Below are positions 46,822 through 60,216 of a stretch of DNA of 64,000 nucleotides, piece after piece. The stretch comes from Chamaea fasciata (taxonomy: Eukaryota > Chordata > Aves > Passeriformes > Sylviidae), in assembly GCA_029207755.1 (NCBI GenBank), contig JARCOQ010000003.1, forward strand, positions 41,994,144-42,058,143. The letters run 5' to 3'. Position 1 is the first letter of the stretch; the number at the start of each line of letters is the position of its first letter. Made by a program: the position numbers and the translations under genes. The notes below the pieces were generated by a model. The model had not been told where the DNA came from. It saw only the letters and a program-made list of their open reading frames with translations, and ran no database searches.

Positions 46822-46923
46822 CTAGGATGGTTCTGTTGTAGCCTGATCCTTGGCAGTTAGAACCAGCTCTGCAAGGGCTGAAAAACTTTTTATGCTGCTT
46901 GTTTCCAGTCCCATCTTCTGTAT
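46822..46923 (-). CDS. COG2: COG2 terminal coding exon
   Basis: 102 nt, IQKMGLETSSIKSFSALAEL through QATTEPS, stop TAG at 46822-46824. The acceptor is ttttag|ATA. Confidence 0.94.
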   Translation of the reverse strand: MQKMGLETSSIKSFSALAELVLTAKDQATTEPS

Positions 46924-49900
46924 CTAAAAAAGATATAGAAAACTTATTAGTTTTCTTTAAAACATTAAAAGCCCACTAATTATTCTACTTGAAACATTTA
47001 GTGAAGCCTATGTTTTGTCCTGCATTGACATGTGGCAAAAAACACAACTGCATACACTGCAAACTATTAAAAACTTGCATCCAACTTTGCTCAGTTAAGT
47101 CTCTCCAGTTACAGAAGTGTCTTGCAGGGAAATATTTCACCATCTTCTAGGCAACTTGTAACTAAAGCCAGCTGGAAGCTTCCCAGTGAAGCAATCAGAA
47201 AGAGAAACTTGGCTGTAGTTGGTTTTAATGCATTGATTTCAACTGATTCTTTTTTTATTTCCAACTCCAAATGAAGTTTCTGGGCAGTACTTGAAAGATT
47301 AACCTGAATACATCCAAGAAGAGCCAACAGCATGACAGTGAAAGCACAGGCTGCAAGAGCCAATGGTTCTGGCCTTGAACTTCCTGGGAGACAAAAACAA
47401 CTCTACAATTACAGAGGTTGCTGCAAGTAATTTCTTAGCCAGGAAACCTATTGCTCTGAAAATCAGAAAAATCTGGATCTAACTAAAACCATAATGAAGT
47501 GATTCTGAAAAGGTGTTTGCTGCTGGAACTCTTTGTAATAGTCACATGTACCAAAACATCTCCCAAGTGATTATGAATAATCTGTCCCAGTTCAGCTTAA
47601 ATTCACACTGCAGTGATGGAAAAGAAGAACAAAAGCTCAACCTCAGGCAAAAACTGATAAATAATAGTCTTTGTGAGTAAGATTTCCACAGTTCCGCCCA
47701 ATTGCGATTACCTTCATATCTGAGAAAAGCATCTGCTCACACACAAGCAGACTTTATCTACCTGTTACAATGCATCAACGGCATCTGGACATAAGATCAA
47801 TGGCAACTAATGATACGAACTCTTAGTTGGATGTTTGTTTATATCTAGATATGATTTTTAGAAATAAAGGAGCGCAAAACAGTATGCTAATACAATTAAA
47901 TGTAATTAATGCATACATTTCCTGGAATATTTTCTTCTGTGTTTTGCTATTTAAAATTTCATATTTGGCACTGAAAAGCACTTAAGAGTTGTGCAGCACA
48001 ACAAATCAGGTTGACATCCCCACAGCTCTTGGGAACAGACCCTGACCACGCAGAAAGTCAAGGCTGGAGACACCCCGACAGAAGGCAAACAAAAGGGCCA
48101 TAAAGAAGTTTCTATCAGACCTATGTCAGGTCCCTGCCCTCTCATTTATAAACACAGTGTTTCCTCTTAATGCTACCAAGCACAGAGCACTACTTGAATT
48201 TTGAGTAGTAAGAAATACAAGCTTTGCATTTGTATAAGAAAGGACAGGGAAGTATGCATTGCTGAAGTGGTGTCTATAATCACCGAAGTGTGAGATCATC
48301 TCCTTTACACAAATGTGAAAACACAAAGCAAAAACCCAAACCCACACCAACAAAGCTTCCAAGACCAAAATCCGAGTCAAGGTTCCCTTTCCTCTTCCAT
48401 CTTTCTTCCAAACCCATTAATAATAATAAAACACTCGCTTCTCATAACTTACCTGTTCTCCAAAATACTCAACGTCTAGGGCCAGCTGCAGTCGGATTTT
48501 GTTATCATCACTCATGCCCCCATTTGTACCAACAGGGTTTGAAGTTGCAGTTCTTCTGGCTTGCTTCAATCTTTTTAGACTCTCTTCCATTTTCTTAACA
48601 GAACTGAGCACATCAGATACAGTTTCATAATACCTAAATTAAGGAAAGTTAATGAGAAAGAAAAAATTCCACTTTACAGAAGAGCCTACTTCATACACAG
48701 AAGTACGTCACTGGCCCTGCTGAACAATGCCAGAAGGAATGGCTTCCCTTGCAAAGAAGCTACTTATTAGCATTATCAATTAGTCAGTATTTCCGTTATC
48801 AGTTCCAGAGATTACTCCAGGATTACAATTCAGTCTTGAAGACCCCTCATCACAACATTTTTGACTTGCTCAAGATGTGTGTACTCAATAGTGACCAAGG
48901 AATGCAACTGCTCAATTTTAAACAGTCAAAATCAGCCCCTCTTTACAATCAATAGAACATTGAGCAAAACTGTTTTTACAAACAGGACAGGAATAACAAC
49001 CTGACAGATCAAAACCCATGTATTTTTAGGCAAGTTATAAAAGTGTATATGAAAATGTACATGTGCACACCAGTAAGAAATGCCTATTTCTAAAATAAAG
49101 AAACTGATTTAAACAGGAATCTCAGGAAGCTGGCAGGAGAAGTCAGAAGAACCCTAACTTAGAAATGGTAGAGATAAAATAAAACACCACTGCCCACAGA
49201 GTGGGATCCACATTAAAGAAAGCATAGAATCAAAGAAAGTACACACATCAACTACTCAACAAAAGTTCAGAAAGCCTTATGGATTGAAATCCCATGCCTA
49301 AGTGGGAAGAGAATATCATAAAAATTACCAGATGTCCAGGACAGTGAGTTAAGAATAGAAAAAAGAGCAACAATGGGAAATTAAGAGATCCATGAGAGAA
49401 GTGACCAGATTGAGCTATCTTCTGTAATTTCCTAAAATATCTAACTTTCAAAAAGCCTCTATTATTCTAACAATTAAAAGAGTTGAAAGAAGAGTTCCTG
49501 ATAGTTACTTTTAAACAAGGAGGCTACAGAAATCAGACAAACTTTTTAAAGGGTAATTAGATAGGAATGGCTAAAGAAAAAGTATTGCCAGCGCCACAAA
49601 AACTTGTTTCACAATACCATTCTACGAAAAGCAAAGGCATTCCAGTAAAAGGCAGGCCTATCCTCTTTTGATATCTTGGTATTTCCTTGTCCCACTCACA
49701 TGTGATGAATTCCTACTTCTGTTCTACTCCCAAATGCTTCTGCTGTTTAAGCAAATTTAGCCCCCAGTGATTTTTAACTACTTTTGCTCTTTTCTGTTTT
49801 TTTCATTTGGATGCAAGAATGCATTATCACAGCAAGAAATTAATTATTTGCCTTATATTCTCAATAAAGAGACTACAATATTCCTCCATTTAAGAAATAC

Positions 49901-52900
49901 AGCTTCTTTCACTTGTCTCTTGCCAGTGAGGATAACAGATTTTAAAACAAAATGATGAAAATAGTAGCAACAAACCATGAAAACAGAATTTGACAGAAAA
50001 TTCTAAGGAATTAAGAAATGAACCTGCCAGTCATACTGGTGTTTAACCTAAAACTTAATTCACTTTTCAGTTGGAAAAGTGAAGAACTGTTTTTTTTGGG
50101 GGAAAAAAGCTCTGGTTGGGTCCAAGGAACTACATAACAGCTACTTTATGTGGTGTCACCAGATTTATTGAAGCTTTAAAAGCAAGACTAAACAGGCACA
50201 GAGACATAGAAAGACAGACAAGAATTCACCCTAAGATATTTCAGCTCAATAACCTTGAGTGGCTTCAGATTACAGGAATCTTTGCAGTTCTTCAGCAATG
50301 TTACTTAACAAATGCTGTGCGTTACCAGTAGGCTTATTTCTATGCACTAAAAACTGGTTAAGAGACACCAAGCTTGAAAAAAGGGGTTTTGTGCAAAATG
50401 AAGATGACCAATGCTGTCAAGACCAATCTAAGCTTAGCCCTGTCCAAAATACTTAAGAAAAGTTTTAAGAACTGTTGGTGAAGGTGTAAAATTGTCTTAC
50501 AATTTTAAGTCTATTCTGAAAGGTACCAGAAGAGGAAGAGTAGGGAGGCATAAGGAGGCAAAGGGCAAAAAAAGAACTCGTGTTCTGACTATGGGTTAAA
50601 ACCTCAGTATTACTATGTGGTTAAATCTCAGGAAAAAAAAAAAAAATCAATCTATGCTCAGCAGCAGCTAACAGACAATATAATATGGAAAGAATTATTA
50701 GGAAAAACCACATAAGGACAGACAGAAAGCACACATTATACTTTAACCTGCATGGATTCTTCTGATATTATCATCTATGGTCAGAGAGATCAAAGAAAAA
50801 GAAAAAAGCAAAACTATAAAGATGGGAAAAGGAAAAAACCCCCATCAAAACAGGCTAAGGCGACTGTTTAGTTTTAGGCAACGTTAGAGATATTAAAAAC
50901 CAAAAATATAGCTACCACAAAGAGTAAACTGTCCATAACACAAAAAGTAGGAGGTATCCTGAGAAATTTTCTGGCAGAATTTTCAAACAAAATCAAGTAT
51001 TGCTGCCTCATGTTACAGGCTTTCACTGGCAGAACTCACAGAATGCAACATCTCTGCTCAGTAAGAATTCAAAATACAGCTAGACAAATGGAAAAAAAAA
51101 TCCATTAAGGAACGTAATGCATATGACTACTGATGTTCAAAAGCCCTCAAGATGCTAACAAGGAAACAGCAGATCTGCTAAAGAAAGTATTGCTTTATGA
51201 CTGCCTCATTAAAACTGTAAACAATTAGCGCTTCAGCAGTTTAAAAGGCCCAAAGCTTTTTTTTAGACCAGTAGAAAGTTGGATGATCATGTATTAAAAA
51301 TTTGAAGGACAGTAGAACTCAAGTTCTTGAAAATTCAACCACTGTTCATTGAAAGTAACGTGAGGTTAAGGTCTTACATCAATTCTGAAACAAATACACA
51401 TCTTTAGTTCACTGTTGTATTCCCAGAAGTAACCAATTTTTCAAATGCCCTATCCATCATGTCATGGTTTTCACAGATCTGAGCAGGAGCCAGGTCTTTG
51501 GATTCCCTGCCCAGCTTTTCATCTGCTGAATACACAACATGAGAGTAAATCCAAGGAAATATATCCCCACTAAAGAGTGCTGTATTTTGATTTTCTTTAC
51601 AGTTGTGTTAATTCATAATGTTTTGGTTTTTTTCTGTGCCTCGTCAATGGACATTGGAGTTTTTAACTAAGGCAAATAACATTCTGTATGGTTCTCTTAC
51701 TTCTGTGTGCTTTCAGAGAGAGCACCTTCCAACCACTGATGAATCATGGGCTGCTTCAAGGTATCTCTGTAGTCATTCTGCAGTCGGTAGAAGGGCTTAA
51801 GAGCACTGTCAACATACGGTGAAGCTTTAGTTGGCACCTCCTGGCAGACGACAGGGAAACAAGTTGGGGAAGAAGGAACCAGTCATTTACTTACTGGAAG
51901 TATCAACACCCAATTCTAGCACATGTAAGGAAATGCTAAGCCTGTACCTAAGCAAAGAGATACACAAACCATTTAGGACAAGTCAATGAAGACATCGTTA
52001 TACAAAGGAAAGATAGTCACAAAATTATTCAGTAGTGTTATACAGAGCGATATAATATAGAAGAAGATTCAAAACGCCCAAAGCCTTTTCAGAGATGCAT
52101 GTGCCAGCCATTCCTATTATCAGACTATGATCCTGAAAGCTCTGTGTGCTCATGCTGATTCCAGAGAAAGCTGAGCAGACTCAGTGCCCAAACCAGACTA
52201 TTACACCTTTGTTAAAACACCTACAGCTTTTTACTGTACTTCACTAGGTTGAAGTCATGGACGTGGGCTCTGTCAAGCAGATATGGACAGGCCTGAAGAG
52301 CTCACAACAATCTCAGCACAGGCCCTTCTGAGATGTATTTTTTCATTTGCAAGCAGCACTGACCTTGTTGGTTCTCCTATATAATCTTGGAACTTCCAGT
52401 GCACTCTTCAGGTATGCAAAGGAGGACTCACTGAGATCCTGGATAATCCTGTTATTCAAGGTAGGCACACAGGCTGATAGAGAAGTCTTTGAATCTTCCA
52501 AGGCTCCTAATTAAGTAAAAATGCTGAAGTTTAAAGTCAGCTACCCTGCCCAATCACAACACAGATTACATGAATCCCCCCATCCTCTTAATCCCACCCA
52601 CTATCTGGTGTCAAGTACAGGACATGCTTATCAAATAAAGATACACCAGCCATTTATAAAGCACTGCCAGTAACACCAACCATTCCTCAGTCAGAAACAC
52701 AGATAAAGGCAAGGAAAGACAAATGGAGTAAAGTTACATTCTCCAGATTCAAAGTTTTTCCAGTATTACCAATGAAGCAATGGCTTGAATCAAAAAGATC
52801 TGACCTTCCAAAGAACTGTGAAATTCTCTCTAAATTCCCTATGGAATTACTGGAATATGTCCAACTCAAAGCCATGACTGGCAACAGGCCATCCTCTGAG

Positions 52901-55900
52901 CAGGGGATGTGCACAAGCTCCTACATCTCTAATAGACTTGGGACATCTACCAGTGAGTTCTGTTTTAGAGATTTCACTGGAATTCATGATGCAGAACTTC
53001 TGGATATGCTTGCAGACAGGGACTAGTTCACTCATGCAGCTACATGCCTAGCTTTAGTTATTAAACTAAATTCAAACTCCGTATTTCACATAAAGAATGA
53101 TCAGATGAAAAAAACCAAACAAAACCAAAGAGACAAACCCAAAAACCAAATCAACCCAAAACAAAAACCCAGAAAGAAAAAAGGAGACTAAAATAGTGAA
53201 TTGCTTCTGCCCTCTGAAGTTAAGGTATTTAACTATGATACTTTGATAACCCTCTGCCTCACATGACTCATCAGGCCTGAGAGAGAAAAGTAATTTTAGA
53301 AAAACATTTTTGTTTCAACTGGATAATGGAAAGCCTCTCTTTATGTCTTCTTTCCCAGTTCTTTCAAAAGTTCAGAGATACGAATCTTCTAGTCCTCACT
53401 TTCTGGAGAAAAATCCTAAAAGCACTTTAGACTCACTCAATTTTAATCATTAAAACATTTTCCAGACTCAACAGGTGTACTCAAGATTGTTTCTATTTAA
53501 CGATTTAAACAGAAGCCAAATGTCATTAAGTATTTTCATCCTAAACAATGAAACTGTAAAAGTTGATTTCATTTGCTTGGCAGAGGGGATTTGGGAGAAA
53601 GGTGAAGGAGCCCCTCAGCTTTACCTGCAATGCAAGATATATTCTTGAAGCCAATCATTTCAAGCTTTGGTTTAATCATGTCTAAGATGTCAGGAATCTG
53701 AAAAAAAAAACAACACAAAACCAAGAGAGATATAGTCATGTTATAAATATTTCATTACTTTTTCTACATCCTGTAAGTCTGAAGTGCCTCACAAGGCACC
53801 CTCAATTTCTATGGCTTTACTGCGTTTCTATGCAATCAATACTAGAAGTTTACAATATGCAGAGGAATTTAGGCTTACACACTAAATCCTCTACCTTACT
53901 ATTGTACTCAGAGGAAATTGTTTAGAATTAATAAAATCCACCTGCAATTTACTACTTCAGAAATTACAGAAAATTCAGCCTTGCTGAAAATAAATACACA
54001 GGAATCACCCCTGCTGGGAGACAATTAACACCATACATCTCTCCTCAAGATTCTGGATCATTAATCAAGTATAATCATGATGATAAAACCTTTTCCAACC
54101 TTCAAGACTAAAACCAGCAAACACTTAAAAGAGAACACTGAGGCTGAACATTGCACCACACTCCAAGCTGCAACAGAGACTTTGCTTGTAAAGGTACAAC
54201 TGGCAGTGACACTTCACACCAAAAATTGTAGAAAGGTATTATTTTAGGAGTTAAGTCCAGCAGCTACTGATAAAAATAAATACTTGAAGTGGTTTGCCCA
54301 CAATCTGCCATTTCAAATAAGCACAGAGTAGGCCATGTATCTCAGGTATCAGACATCCCAAGTTTTAGCATTTAAGATTTTTTAAAAAATTATGGTACAT
54401 TATTTTAAACAATTTAATGCCCTTACAAGTTGCCAAAAACATCAACTAAGACTCTTTCTAAGTAAGTCAAAAGCACAAACCCGATCCTGGAGTTTGTCCA
54501 GATCAGCAGCAACATATATCAGCTGAGTACTAGATATAGAAGACACTGGCAGACTTTCTGGAGAAGATCCATTCCCTTGGTCCTCACTGGGGTTGAGGCT
54601 TAAAGAAGATTCCTTTCTACCAACCGGCACAGGTTTTTTGCTTTCCTTTGTATTCTCACTGGAAAGGGGCCTTACAGAAACCTGAAACATCAAACTGAAG
54701 TGTGAACTAGCAATAGTGAAGGCAGTTAAAGCTGGACAAACTGAAAGAGTACATTCAGGATTTGCAAGACTTCAGCGTTAGAGTGCCGCACCTTCAAGGG
54801 ATGTTATCAAATACCATTCCTAAATTATGTAAAAAGTAAATTTAAAAAAAATTTGAGTGCACTACAAAGTTGGATGATTTAGAACAAATTTGTCTAACTA
54901 AGGTTAGTAGAGGGCAGTCTAATCCTGCTGTCAAACAACTCTTTTCTCCCACCTCCTCAAGCTCTCTGCTGTCAGGCAAGTGCTTCCCCCGACTACTCTG
55001 TTTTAACTCTGGTACTTATCAGTTCCTTCCATGAGCTAATTTAGCTGAGAGAGCTAAGGCACTGAGTCACAAAAAATTATAAATGGAGATCTTACTGCTG
55101 TCTTCAACTACTGAAGGGGCATGTAGAGTGAAGACAGGATCATATCTTTCCTTGAGGCACAGTGACAGAGTAATAGGCAATGGATATGTATTGTAGCAAG
55201 AGAAATTCTGATCAAATAGAAGGAAAAGGCAAATAGGAGGAAAAAGCAATCAGTCACTGGACCAGGGCTCCCAGGAAAGAGTGCAATCACCATCTTTGGA
55301 TATACTCAAAATTCAGCTTAAGAGGCTCTGCACAACCAGTGCAGTGATACTTTTTACAAGCCAAACTCATGAACTGCTTGAAGGTTAAAAACCATTAACT
55401 TCACAAAAAAACTCCTAAAAAGAGGTCACATACTTTGCTTCAAAAAGTCTCTTTTTGATGGACATAGCCCATCCCCAACCCCTTAGAGCAGGCTGCTCCC
55501 TCACCTCGCTGACGAACACAGAGTAGCGCGCCAAGACCTGCAGGCTGAGCTTCCACAGGCGGTGCGCTAAGAGCGGTAAAAACATCTGGTCTGACCAGCA
55601 CTTCACAAGACTCGTCCACACCATGTCAGTGGCCAACAGACAGAAGGAGCTCCCAGCTAGAAATCATGAGGCAACAAAGGTCACATTCCTAAGCATGTTT
55701 TCAAAAGATGCAACATCAGTGTAATTGCATTACCCAAGATTTAAAAAAGCCAAGTCTTCCTAAAACACATAATCATAAGATAGAAATGTATTAAGCATTG
55801 CCTGAAACAAAATCTTAAAATACTATCTTCTCAATGGTTTAGATTTCAAATTCCACTAAAAGTCTTGCTGTAGCTGTGCAGGCAAAAGCAAGAAATGAAA

Positions 55901-58900
55901 ATCTGCCTGCAATAAAGGCAGAAACAGCTTGGCCAAATAATTCACTTCAGGAAATAACATTTCCAAAATAATTTTTGGCAGTCTTTTGAAGAAGTTACAT
56001 CAGATATGTCTGCCAGCCATAACATAATACTCCCTTAGCACTAAACTATTGCTCTTCACCCAGTTACATGAGATAGTTACTATAAATATTTATTTTAAAC
56101 ACTGTACAAATACCCATATTTAAACAAAATACTTTTAAAGCAGTTTACACAGTAACATTTTAGAGAATACAATCAGAAAGATAAGGCATGTGTCTGCAAG
56201 TTCCAGGCCTATGCCTTGAAGTGGTAAGATTTATATATTTTGTCTCCGTTAGGATTTTTTTCTCCTGGTTTGCATGTATGGATACACACATACAGACATT
56301 TAGCTGGCTCACAGCTACGTTCTCAATAAGTATTTACTGTTGCCTGAAATTAGTTCTTCTGATTACAATATGCTCCTAATGCATGTACCAGGTTATACCC
56401 TTCCACTCTTATTCCTCCTGTGCATACCTCCTCATCTCCTCATAAATCAATGTCTGTTTCTGGAGCAGAGACCAACACTATGAATGACAGCAAGGCTAAA
56501 CGCTGCCAACAGACAGCCATTTTCACCTCTACACAGTGCTACAACAATTAAAAAAAATATGCCGCAGTAACACAATAGTAATAGCCTTTTGGTTGTCACT
56601 TAGAGGACGTCAAATGCTAACAACTCCTTCTTGCACTCCTTCCATAAGTATGTTAAAGACAGCTGCTAAAGAGGGGGTTTTTAGTAAGCAAAGTGATCAC
56701 TGAACAGAATTCTCACATTGCCATCTCTATAACAATGTTTTATACTGTTTGATCAGAAATCAGGAAGCTCATGTGAACCACTGGATGCATGTTACTGAAC
56801 TCAAGAGACACAGTGATCATTGCTACTTATACACCTGATTCCTTTACAATAAATATTTTTTGTGATAAGAGTTTACCTGGTGCTTCCTCTAGAGTATCTG
56901 AAAGTGCTTCCTCTAAGGCCCCTGCTATTTCTCTGAATCTGAGAGAAAGAAAAAACTTGAGTATCACAATTCAACAGTTGCTTAAATTGATGCCTAAACA
57001 TTTTTCAGTGTTTACTTTAATATTATTTCAATGTGTTATCAATGGTCCTAAACAGATTTTAAACCTGGGGTTATTTTTGCCCAACTTAACACCAGCATTC
57101 AAACATTTGAAAGAGAACCTTTGACATTTACAGGCACATACAAAGCTTATACTTTGGGATATTATTAAAGTTATGGTTGCAAACATTATCAAAATGATAG
57201 CTCACAGAGTGACAAGATCTCAGCTTTCCTAGGAGGAAAGTTTTTTGTTTTGTTCCTGGTTTTAAACTAAAAGCAAACAAATTGGCACACATTGTCTTTA
57301 ACCTTCAGATATGTGGATACCCGAGCTCCAGCTTTCTACATGTTTGTTAATGAGCAGTATTGTAAGACTCCACAAACAATTCTGTACCTAATAAGAATCA
57401 ATAGTTCCACAAAGACACCTGTTTTCTTAAATTTCCCCTTCTAAAAATACACTTTTTTTAAAAAAATTCATCATTCAAAGCAAACAAACCCACCCAAATC
57501 AAAATGACACATCCAAAATTTTTTAGGTAGTAATAGCAAAAGTTATGAAAACCTCTGATACTTTTCCATACTTGCATCATTTTAAGCTCCCCTGTAGGTA
57601 GGAAGTTCTGTTGTCACTGGTTTCCTCTTTTTTGCTTTTATGTGCATCATATAGAAACTCTGTAAGCCTTTCTATCAAACTTACTAATTATAAACCTGTA
57701 GGGTTTCTCTTAAAGTCTCACAACCATCATTTCCAGACCAGGACAGGGGCCACCTAACTTTTCTTTTTCTTTTCTAAATTTTCTTCAAATTCCTAATGGA
57801 CTACGATGAATACTTAGCAAGTAAACATGTTTGTGAAATGGCTTCAAAACCTCAGTTCTGCCTATGCACTACTTCCATCAACAGAGCAGTGTCTTTAAGT
57901 CTTACGGTGAAAAGGATTAGAGAACAGAATTTTAATGATGACAAAATTTTTGCTGAGTATTTCTTACACAGGAAATCATTTCCCCAGTGTGGAGTTCACT
58001 ACAGCTCCACAATCAGCTGTACTGATATCAGTGAAAGAATGAAACAGGGGAAAGAGTTACTGGAGCTGTTTGTGCCAGCACTGCTACAGAAGAAATGCCT
58101 CAACATCCACCTGTTCCTCCCTCAAATGATCATTTCTAAAGGCTTTAGTAGTGACTGAGTTCTCTGGGGAATTTCTGTAATTGAAAAAATAAAAACCCAA
58201 AAAAACCCCAATCTTAACTATAAATGCCAAATTGTGAAATAACAGTTCAACAAAAATCTTGTATGACTTAAAGGATTTCAACATACATCAAAAGAAAGCT
58301 TCCCTGATACATATAATTAATACGTTGCATTATTTTCACAATTATGCACTAAAGAATTCATGGGCACTTGAGTTAGCAGATTATTCCAATATAAAGCAAT
58401 AATATGATGAAGATGAAATTAAAGATGAATCAGCTGCTGTTATCCAAACATTTCTCAAAATAGTACGCTATTTAGACTTACAGTAATCTTGGATTAAAGG
58501 AAAATGATTTTTTAAAACTGTTTTAATCAATCAGAGTTCAGAATAGCTAATGGGAAACATTTCTGAAGAGAAATAATATGCTGAAGCTCCATTTCAATTT
58601 TATGAGCGAGATTAAAAAAGTTTGATCAATTTGTCTCCTACTAGAAAAGCTGCACTTGAAACAAAAAGGGCAGACACAGAGAACTAATAATGATATATAT
58701 CTGTTAAAAGGTTCATAATGGCTGCAGTTCCAGGGACAGTTTTAGTCTGTGCACCACTATGCAGTGAATACTCCTGCCCCTTCCCTTGGGCCAGCATGAA
58801 TATTTGCACAGTTAAGTGGTTTGGGGAAATGGACTGGAGTTGAACATCAGTCTTTTTTTTTTGCCCTGAGTAACAGGTCCTTATCAGTTCACTACACAAC

Positions 58901-60216
58901 TGTAGGAACAGATGTGCAAACAAAAAACCAAACCAGGGTAACAGATGCTGTGATTACTGTTCTACAAAACACCATGAGCCACCAAAACACTAAGGTCCAG
59001 CTCCCAGCCCCACGCTCTTGTCACTTATATTAACTCTACTACTCCTGAAATTCCTGGATGGAATTTTTCAGCACAAGTGTAGATTCCCCCTGGATTTAAG
59101 AAACTTTATAAATGTGACTATAGTAGTGCTATTGCCAAATTACAGAACTGTGCAATAAAAAAAGGCCACTAAAGTGATTCAGGTTAAAAATAAACACCAA
59201 TTTCTCTTCCCTATCTTTTGGAAATTACTTTTGTTTTTTTAAGAGGCTCTCAGAAGGCTTTGGACCAAGAGAGATCACACATGGCACACTTGAGTCATAG
59301 CATACTTCATCAATGGTTCCTTGCCTGAAGGGTTGCTCTCCAGCCCTACAATCAGACCTGTAGACTACACTTTCTAAAAATACATTTCTACATTCTATTT
59401 TGTTCATTAAAATTCTAACATTACTAGAATTAAAATAGGGCTTTCTTGGGTCTCTCTGTTCTTTTCTAGCTGCAAGGTGTGTAAAGGAAATATTACAGAT
59501 ACATCAGACCTGCTAGTAAAACAACCTACAGGTTATTACTTAGCTCCTCAGGAACAGGAAACAGGAGGACAATCTTTGGGAAACCAATACTACAAGACCC
59601 AGCACTAAAGAGTACATGCTGTGAGACAAATAGAACGTCAAAAACAAGAAAAGAGTTATTTTTGCTCTTTAGTCCTTTAGTTTTACATGTCTAAGAAAAA
59701 AGATTTCTTCCCTCACATTCAGTATTCCTCCGGATTTGCACAAGTAGCATCGTTCAACATATAGCTTAGTTTCAGGGACAGTGGAGAAAAAGAATTTGAA
59801 ATAAGAGCTCAAGACTTATTTAGATCTGTTCCTGAAACTCTTACGAGTAGCTTATCAAATCTGCTGTAACAATACAGTACATATTGAAGAACAGCTATGT
59901 GTTTTTTTGCTAAATTGTTGAAAGATACAAAAAAGTTACTTGACTTAGTAATTAAATTCTTTGATTTCCACTATGCCAAGTGAGACTTTGAACAATGAGA
60001 TGTGATCTTAAGCCAGATCATCTTGCAGTGACTAACCACTACTTTTGCTAGAGTGTACAAAAAAATGCATGCCAACCTTATTTGAAAATACACAGGCAAA
60101 TTCCATTTGTTGTTGAAGCTGTGGTAAGAGGGATGAGCTCTTAACCGTTTCACGCTGGCCTGGGAGCCACACTGTCGTTCAAATTTCCGGACAAAATCCA
60201 TACTGGTGGTGTATTT
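46822..60216 (-). CDS. COG2: COG complex subunit 2 (COG2), C-terminal nine exons; 5' half outside window
   Basis: Subunit of the conserved oligomeric Golgi complex, lobe A, a peripheral Golgi-membrane tether for intra-Golgi retrograde vesicles. It is needed for normal glycosylation enzyme recycling. Minus-strand exons 60077-60216, 56877-56938, 55505-55656, 54481-54681, 53625-53697, 52364-52506, 51701-51840, 48453-48633 and 46822-46923 join in frame to 397 residues plus stop (1194 nt). They begin KYTTSMDFVRKFERQCGSQA and end AKDQATTEPS. Vertebrate COG2 is about 738 residues, so this is roughly the C-terminal 54 percent; the N-terminal coiled-coil half lies to the right. Conserved text includes WNLPVYFQIRFREIAGALEE, KCWSDQMFLPLLAHRLWKL and GGMSDDNKIRLQLALDVEY. 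All introns are GT-AG; two donors (gttggc, gtttgt) are weak. No disruptions. Confidence 0.96.
46924..48452 (-). other. COG2: COG2 last intron
   Basis: 1.5 kb. It contains an 84-codon open stretch (47109-47363, minus, no ATG at its head) predicted to have two hydrophobic segments. Otherwise nothing is recognised. Confidence 0.6.
48453..48633 (-). CDS. COG2: COG2 exon (penultimate)
   Basis: 181 nt, YYETVSDVLSSVKKMEESLK through DVEYFGEQ. A helical, possibly coiled-coil segment is followed by GGMSDDNKIRLQLALDVEY. The acceptor is tttag|GTA and the donor CAG|gtaagt. Confidence 0.95.
48634..51700 (-). other. COG2: COG2 intron between exons at 48453 and 51701
   Basis: A 3.1-kb AT-rich intron with several short A runs. 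No exon, RNA gene or recognisable mobile element was found. Confidence 0.65.
51701..51840 (-). CDS. COG2: COG2 exon
   Basis: 140 nt, EVPTKASPYVDSALKPFYRL through ALSESTQ plus two bases of Lys. The acceptor is gccag|GAG and the donor GAA|gtaaga. Confidence 0.94.
52364..52506 (-). CDS. COG2: COG2 exon
   Basis: 143 nt, ALEDSKTSLSACVPTLNNRI through VPRLYRRTNK, phase 0 end. The acceptor is aattag|GAG and the donor AAG|gtcagt. Confidence 0.94.
53100..53190. repeat. A-rich low-complexity tract
   Basis: A degenerate run of AAAACC/CAAACC-like words (about 53105-53190) in a COG2 intron. It is simple sequence with no defined unit. Confidence 0.7.
53625..53697 (-). CDS. COG2: COG2 exon
   Basis: 73 nt, IPDILDMIKPKLEMIGFKNI then SCIA plus one base. 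The acceptor is tttcag|ATT and the donor CAG|gtaaag. Confidence 0.93.
54481..54681 (-). CDS. COG2: COG2 exon (variable linker)
   Basis: 201 nt, 67 codons. A polar Ser/Lys-rich linker (SSENTKESKKPVPVGRKESS) is followed by the conserved STQLIYVAADLDKLQDR. The acceptor is tttcag|GTT. The donor CGG|gtttgt is weak. Confidence 0.92.
55505..55656 (-). CDS. COG2: COG2 exon
   Basis: 152 nt, GSSFCLLATDMVWTSLVKCW through ARYSVFVSE, ending in phase 0. The acceptor is ttctag|CTG and the donor GAG|gtgagg. Confidence 0.94.
56877..56938 (-). CDS. COG2: COG2 exon
   Basis: 62 nt, FREIAGALEEALSDTLEEAP after the split Arg codon. The acceptor is tctcag|ATT and the donor CAG|gtaaac. Confidence 0.93.
56939..60076 (-). 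other. COG2: COG2 intron between exons at 56877 and 60077
   Basis: A 3.1-kb AT-rich intron. It holds an antisense 120-codon open frame (57796-58158, plus) with no family features. No RNA or mobile element was recognised. Confidence 0.6.
60077..60216 (-). CDS. COG2: COG2 exon (first in window)
   Basis: 140 nt, KYTTSMDFVRKFERQCGSQA through WNLPVYFQI plus two bases of Arg. The acceptor is ctgcag|AAA and the donor AAG|gttggc. Confidence 0.94.
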
